This document shows positions 59,090 to 64,000 of a DNA stretch of 64,000 nt, piece by piece. The stretch lies in contig OY744532.1 in NCBI GenBank assembly GCA_963556195.1, forward strand, positions 104,506,083-104,570,082. Direction: 5' to 3'. The position numbers were made by a program, and so were the translations under genes. Under the pieces are notes generated by a model. That model searched no databases and was not told where the DNA came from. It saw nothing but the letters and a program-made list of their open reading frames with translations. This stretch comes from Sepiola atlantica (Eukaryota; Mollusca; Cephalopoda; Sepiida; Sepiolidae). The first letter of the stretch is position 1. Every line of letters begins with the position of its first letter.

Positions 59090-59480
59090 ACAACAAAACA
59101 AATTGTACATTATTTCCCCCAAAGGAAGTGAGAAGCCCTGCGAGGACCGGAAGAGCTTATTCTTGCTAGTATATAGGACGAACCAATATACACTACACTG
59201 CCTCCACTAAAGAGAACGTAATAACTAAGACGATGGTACTATGACGAATGAATATATACTCTATATTCCCCAAAGGAGAAGGTAATGCCTATGAGTATAC
59301 TCTCATTAGTATACAACAAATAGTACACCACGTCACCAAAGGAGGAGGTAAATCTAGAACAATATCATTTTGATGGAACCGACACTACACTGCCCCACAA
59401 AAGGAGAAGGTAATATCTAGGAGGAGGATGTAATGACAACAGATAATACACTAGCTCGCCCCTTGGATTTATCGTTAAAA
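59090..59480. repeat. Degenerate tandem repeat, four to five diverged units
   Basis: The motifs CCAAAGGA(A/G)AAGGTAAT, ACTACACTGCC and CTAGKAGGAYRRTRYYATGA recur at about 59115, 59200, 59265, 59335 and 59390 with irregular spacing of 55-90 bp, as in a strongly eroded minisatellite. Confidence 0.5.
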
Positions 59481-59734
59481 GATAATACATTAGTTTAACA
59501 TGAACGGAGCATTAAAAGCTATATATTAGTAATAGTATAGCTTCCGCTTCAGAACGACAGATACTAAATATCTATTAGGAACGGATCACATACATTCTTT
59601 GCTATTAACAAATTTCAAATGGATGGATATACAATAAAACAGACTAAAACCATAACCTGTAGATGTCTTTGGCAGTATGATCTTCGTGATATTCATAGAC
59701 GTCCATTTATTAGTAGTTAGTCCTGTGAATAGGG

Positions 59735-59905
59735 AGGGTCTGTGGACGAGTAGTTATAGCACTTGTCTTTGGACTGGACGACCCGGGTTCAATCCCACTC
59801 ACGGCATGCAAATTTTCGAGTCTGAAAACTCCCTCTCTTTTTATAAACCCGGTTAAAATTCTCTGGATTACCACTCTGTGGATATTTTTCACCTGGATTA
59901 TTACC
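59735..59905 (+). mobile_element. tRNA-derived SINE ending in a (TA)n array
   Basis: 59738-59812 is tRNA-like: GTCTGTGGACGAGTAGTTA as an A-box region and GGGTTCAATCCCACTCACGG as the T-arm/B box (59784-59803). About 95 bases of unrelated tail follow, containing ACCCGGTTAAAATTCTCTGG, and run into TTATTACCATTATTA and the TA array at 59911. This head-body-simple-tail plan is typical of tRNA SINEs; the family was not identified. Confidence 0.7.
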
Positions 59906-59907
59906 AT

Positions 59908-60022
<115 letters not shown>

Positions 60023-60297
60023 TGCTCGCGCGTGTGTGTGTGGTCGGTGTTTGTGTGTCTGTGTTATTTTGGAGGAAAAAAACTCCTTAGTAACGTTTGA
60101 TAGAGCATACTATATGTATTATATAGTACTATATGTATTATATAGTACTATATAGTTGTATTCCACTAAAGATGAATAGCGATGGTTTCAGGAGGAATGT
60201 GGAATACGGCCCATTGGGCTAAACAGTTCACATGTTACTACGTCGTTAGTCGGTAATCGAACCTTCCGTTATATTTACTGATGACAGATGCAGATGT

Positions 60298-60300
<3 letters not shown>
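60023..60300. other. No gene; short TATATAGTACTATATG palindromic repeats near 60100-60150
   Basis: The palindromic unit ACTATATGTATTATATAGT is repeated about twice. Nothing else recognised. Confidence 0.5.
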
Positions 60301-60362
<62 letters not shown>

Positions 60363-60389
60363 ATATATATATATATTTATATATATATT
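60301..60389. repeat. (TA)n microsatellite
   Basis: TA run with GTG and TTT interruptions on the right. Confidence 0.97.
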
Positions 60390-60439
60390 ATTCTATAGTA
60401 GTCTCAACTTGTAGATATTTTTAGTTGTTTTTTTTTTAA

Positions 60440-61452
60440 CGTCAAGTCAAATCCCTTGACTTTAGGCATTCAAGCTTTACCTTAGCACACGCCTTTTTAA
60501 GAATTGCAAAAATAATTTCTCTCGTCAACTTTTTAAAGCCATCATGATGGCTTTTTGTTATGGTTCCAAGCGTTCCAGTTACAACGAGAATCGTCTTGAC
60601 TTCTTTGCATTTCCATAGTCTAACTAATTCCCATTTGTTTTCATGTTCTTGCTCCTGCACTCTGGTATCTAAGAGGTAGGCGATATCAATTATTAAGCAA
60701 GTTCTCTGTTTTTGTTTGGAAAGATTAAGTCGGGTTTTGAAATGTCTAGGGACCTTATCAGTTTGTATGTGCATATCCCAAAGACGTTTAACTTTTTCGT
60801 TCTCCTGTAACACTTCTGGCTTATGCTCATACCATTACTTATTGCGGTCCAATTCATAAAGTGTGCATATATTCCAGTGTAGTACCTGAGCGACTTTGTC
60901 GTTTCTCCATTTTTTAATGTTGATGTTGTGCTAGCATAAAGCATTCAGACACAATGTGCGCTAAGGTTTATTCCTTTTCATCACACAATCAGCACATCTG
61001 TGATTCTGCAGTTTTGTCAATGTAATGTTTGATAGACCTAGTATTAGTGGTGTGTGCCTGGGCTGCACTTAAAGTGCTCTCAGAAGATCTTTTAGATCAC
61101 CCCTGACGAACCAATTCCAGCTGTCATTATCTCGAAATGCAGTATTCTTAACGAATACACTGTTTAGTTCCTTTCTAAATAATTTCACCCCTGTTTCTTA
61201 TAATCTTTGATTCTTTTTCACCCGAGTTCTTAGTATTTCCTCTCTTTTCAATTCAAGACAAATATTCTCATTACTTCCAGAAATATTTATATAGACAATC
61301 TGTTTCTGTATTCACGACATCTTTAACACTAAGTAAACCTCGACCACCTTCTTTTCTAGTTAGATACAATCGATCTGCATCTATTTTCTTTGCGAAATCT
61401 ACATAAATTTTTCGGCATTTTCCGATTGTTGGTGTCCAAACATTTTCATTCA

Positions 61453-61453
<1 letters not shown>
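60440..61453 (-). pseudogene. 3' part of a restriction-like-endonuclease LINE
   Basis: Minus-strand readings in shifting frames give the C-terminal region of a non-LTR retrotransposon of the R2/NeSL type. The order is DADRLYLTRKEGGRGLLSVK (61370-61310), a REEILRTRVKKNQ segment (near 61230), a RCADCVMKRN zinc-finger remnant (near 60995), the NKxWYEHKPEVLQENEKVK stretch (near 60830), then LWDMHIQTDKV and CLIIDIAYLLDTRVQEQEHE, ending in TGTLGTITK and KLTREI before a stop at 60442. The IIDIA-x(n)-E/K-rich block matches the restriction-like endonuclease fold. An A run on the minus strand (60427-60438) just after the stop may be a 3' tail. The 5' side is cut off by a (TTA)n array at 61455. Confidence 0.75.
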
Positions 61454-61454
<1 letters not shown>

Positions 61455-61536
<82 letters not shown>

Positions 61537-61569
61537 GTTGTTGTTATTATTATTTTTGTTGTTATTATA

Positions 61570-61606
<37 letters not shown>
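61455..61606. repeat. (TTA)n microsatellite with TTG variants
   Basis: About 50 units of ATT/TTA with a GTTGTTGTT island near 61536. Confidence 0.97.
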
Positions 61607-62735
61607 CATTTTTAATTATAATCTATTTAATTAATTTAATTTCCAGTATTAACTAAGTCACAGAACTAACAAAATAATCTATGTAATTAGTTCTGAAAAT
61701 TGTGTAATCCCGTGCTAAAGTTATAAGTCCGTGTCTAGCTTCTGTGTTTGTATTCAATTATGATATATGCCACTCTTTCCAATAACTTCACAATATACAC
61801 TCCAACTACTTTCGCACCTCCTCTACATTATAACATCCGGCCCTTACACTAAACCTTGATCAATTCTAAATTAGATCACACTTATCTAACCTTGAAATAG
61901 GCTGACGTCTAGGTCTCAACTAAAACTGCACTAACGGTTTATTTAAAATATTATTTCATAATTTGCTCATGTGATTCTTTTCAGTTCCGACTCTGACGTG
62001 TTTTCCTTCTTGTTGTTTCTTCAGTATGAACAATTAAACATATGTTTCGTCATCCCGATGAGAAAGTAGCTTTTTAAAGCTAATGCTCGAAACATCTCCA
62101 TGCATGTGTAGCTTTTGAGATGTTTGTACAAATAAAAATATTAATATAAATGTTAGGTATGTGTATATGTTCATATATGTGTATGTATGGGGTTCACTCT
62201 TAAAGTAATTAACCAATCATAATGAATTTGTGAACACAGCTTCTCAGCGTAAGAGGATGTAATGTATGCTATATTTAGTTTCATCTAGTTATATGCAAAA
62301 GGGAAGAGGGGGTGAAAGCCATTTGTGAAAATCCAAATACCTCTGATTTTTGTGAAATTTTAACAATAATTATTAGAGATAAATTGTTTAACATTTCCCA
62401 GAATGTCAGCTTCTTATGGAGTATTTTGAAAGGGGTTCAGGGGACAACATCATATTTTAAAATTAAAATATGAAAATATGCATTGAATCTGTTACATACT
62501 TATTTAGATTCCCTAAATTGAAATTACTTCTACAGACTCATAAAGCTTTAGCCTTAAATTTTAGACATTTCCTAGAATCTAAATGATGTCATTTATTTTG
62601 ATTAATATTTGAAAAAGGATTCTACACATAAGGTATTATATCTTGATTTTGATTTTCGTACAGAGTAATAAAAAACGTTTCCTTTTGACGAATCAATATT
62701 ACCCCTTCCTGGGTCATGTATTTTTCTTTATATAT

Positions 62736-62785
<50 letters not shown>

Positions 62786-62874
62786 GAATTTACTTCAGCG
62801 TTACAATAGGTGATTAGAGCTTAGTAGAAGTATGAAAAGAAATGGAATGAATATATTTTAATACTATATATATG

Positions 62875-62914
<40 letters not shown>

Positions 62915-64000
62915 TGCGTGTGTGTGCATGTTTCTGTCGTGAAAATAAATAAAAATGTGATGTCTAAAGACTACAAAGAAATAATTATGTGTAAATAAGT
63001 TTGAATAAAAGCTTAAATTATCGTTTGATAATTTTCGACGATTTTTCCTGCTCGCTTATCAAAACATTCGAAGATGTTTGAATTCGTCTTTTTTTCTGCA
63101 ATTGTTTGCCAGACTCGTTTTCAACCATTGTTTTCCCGCTCTTTTGTGTCGAAGCCTTTGTTTCAAAATGTATAAACATTCCATGTTTGATTTCCGCCCC
63201 AGCCCAACGTCAACCAACCTATTTCAATCCCATAACCAACATTATTCGGCATCACACACACTATTTCGTCTCTCTTACCTCCTCTATTTTTCCGTCTCTC
63301 TCTCTCTCTTTGTCTCTCTCTCATTCTTCCTTTATCTATCTCTATTTCACTCTTGCTTTGAATTTGTGTTTATATTAGAAGTGTATCTCTCTATTTATTG
63401 GGTGATATGTATTTAAATTTCTACCCATAGTACACTTTTCTTCTATTGCTTATTATATATACATATCTTGATGTATGTATAACAAAACGTATGTATTTTC
63501 TTTCTCTATTATATGTATATTTTCTTTTTATCTATCTTTCTCTCTCTGTATCTATCTATCTATTTTTAGAAGATATAAAAAGTACTATTATTTAACCGTC
63601 TTAAATTGTTTAATTTATCTGCACTAAGGACTTAATAAAAGTGAGGGGCAATGAAGCATGGATGTCATATTAGGGAGAAGTAGCTAGCTTACATATGGGG
63701 AAGTCAACTACAAGAAATATATGAAAACAACAGGCAATAATGAACTGATCGAACAAGCTACACAATAGTTAACTCAATTCCGAAAGCATTTTAAATATTA
63801 CTCTAACACATCAGAGCAAGACTAGTGTCATCATATTATCAGACCAAGCGCATATTTATTGACGTATCACACAAACAAACTGATAGTCGATAATATTACA
63901 TTTCATGCGTATTTTGAATCTTTCATTCTCAACCAATCTGTCAAAATTCGCAATATTATTTTCTCTTTGTATCGCAAGACGAGGAATGCTTTGCGCATGC
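61607..64000. other. A/T-rich DNA, no supported gene
   Basis: It contains (TA)n arrays at 62738-62781 and 62866-62912 and a CT-rich tract at 63290-63325. Near 62053-62095 a GATGAG...CTCGAAAC hairpin weakly resembles a hammerhead core, followed by an A/T-rich tail. The serine/leucine-rich frames near 63100-63400 come from pyrimidine-rich sequence and are not supported. Confidence 0.45.

Noticed and set aside
62040..62100. Hammerhead ribozyme on the plus strand
   Set aside because: It reads CCGATGA and not CTGATGA, and helix I and III cannot be drawn; kept only as a hairpin note.

Overview
The window is an A/T-rich stretch of animal nuclear DNA with no confidently recognisable host gene. It is almost entirely made of mobile elements, their fragments and tandem repeats. 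The mix fits a coleoid cephalopod such as an octopus: long (TA)n arrays, Penelope-like elements with hammerhead-like motifs, a GTF2IRD2/ZBED-like hAT transposase, an AP-endonuclease LINE, a restriction-like-endonuclease LINE and a single-ORF Ty3/Gypsy element. That assignment is inference; nothing here is species-diagnostic.

Layout. 0-6.8 kb: dispersed repeat, a LINE 3' fragment, a (TTTA)n array, a palindromic MITE-like element and empty A/T-rich DNA. 6.8-10.6 kb: a nearly full-length LINE on the minus strand, its ORF broken by a single stop codon. 10.8-16.3 kb: a satellite of 17 nearly identical units of about 331 bp. 16.7-18.0 kb: a decayed copy of the same LINE, inverted, so two LINE 5' ends face the satellite. 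18.0-21.0 kb: a hAT transposon with a broken transposase, retaining one terminal inverted repeat. 22.9-31.2 kb: dismembered Penelope-like elements (RT core, N-terminal fragments, GIY-YIG end), two hammerhead-core motifs, a 150-bp foldback, a second MITE-like copy and many (TA)n arrays. 31.3-32.1, 45.4-45.7, 48.5-49.6 and 57.6 kb: a repeat of about 350-410 bp whose head resembles U2 snRNA and whose body is a chain of hairpins, in tandem at two places. 35.3-37.4 kb: a 51-bp minisatellite open on both strands. 38.8-39.4 and 46.8-47.4 kb: smaller tandem repeats. 39.7 and 42.5 kb: LINE 3' ends. 50.7-57.5 kb: a degenerate higher-order satellite split by a young, intact-looking LTR retrotransposon with 273-bp LTRs, a 5-bp target duplication and a 1356-residue Gag-Pol ORF. 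59.7 kb: a tRNA-like SINE. 60.4-61.5 kb: the 3' part of a restriction-like-endonuclease LINE.

How the parts relate. The LTR element is the only one with an apparently complete reading frame and complete cis signals. The LINE at 6.8-10.6 kb is close to intact. Everything else that codes is decayed. The most unusual material is the U2-headed structured repeat and the set of hammerhead-like motifs lying next to A/T microsatellites.
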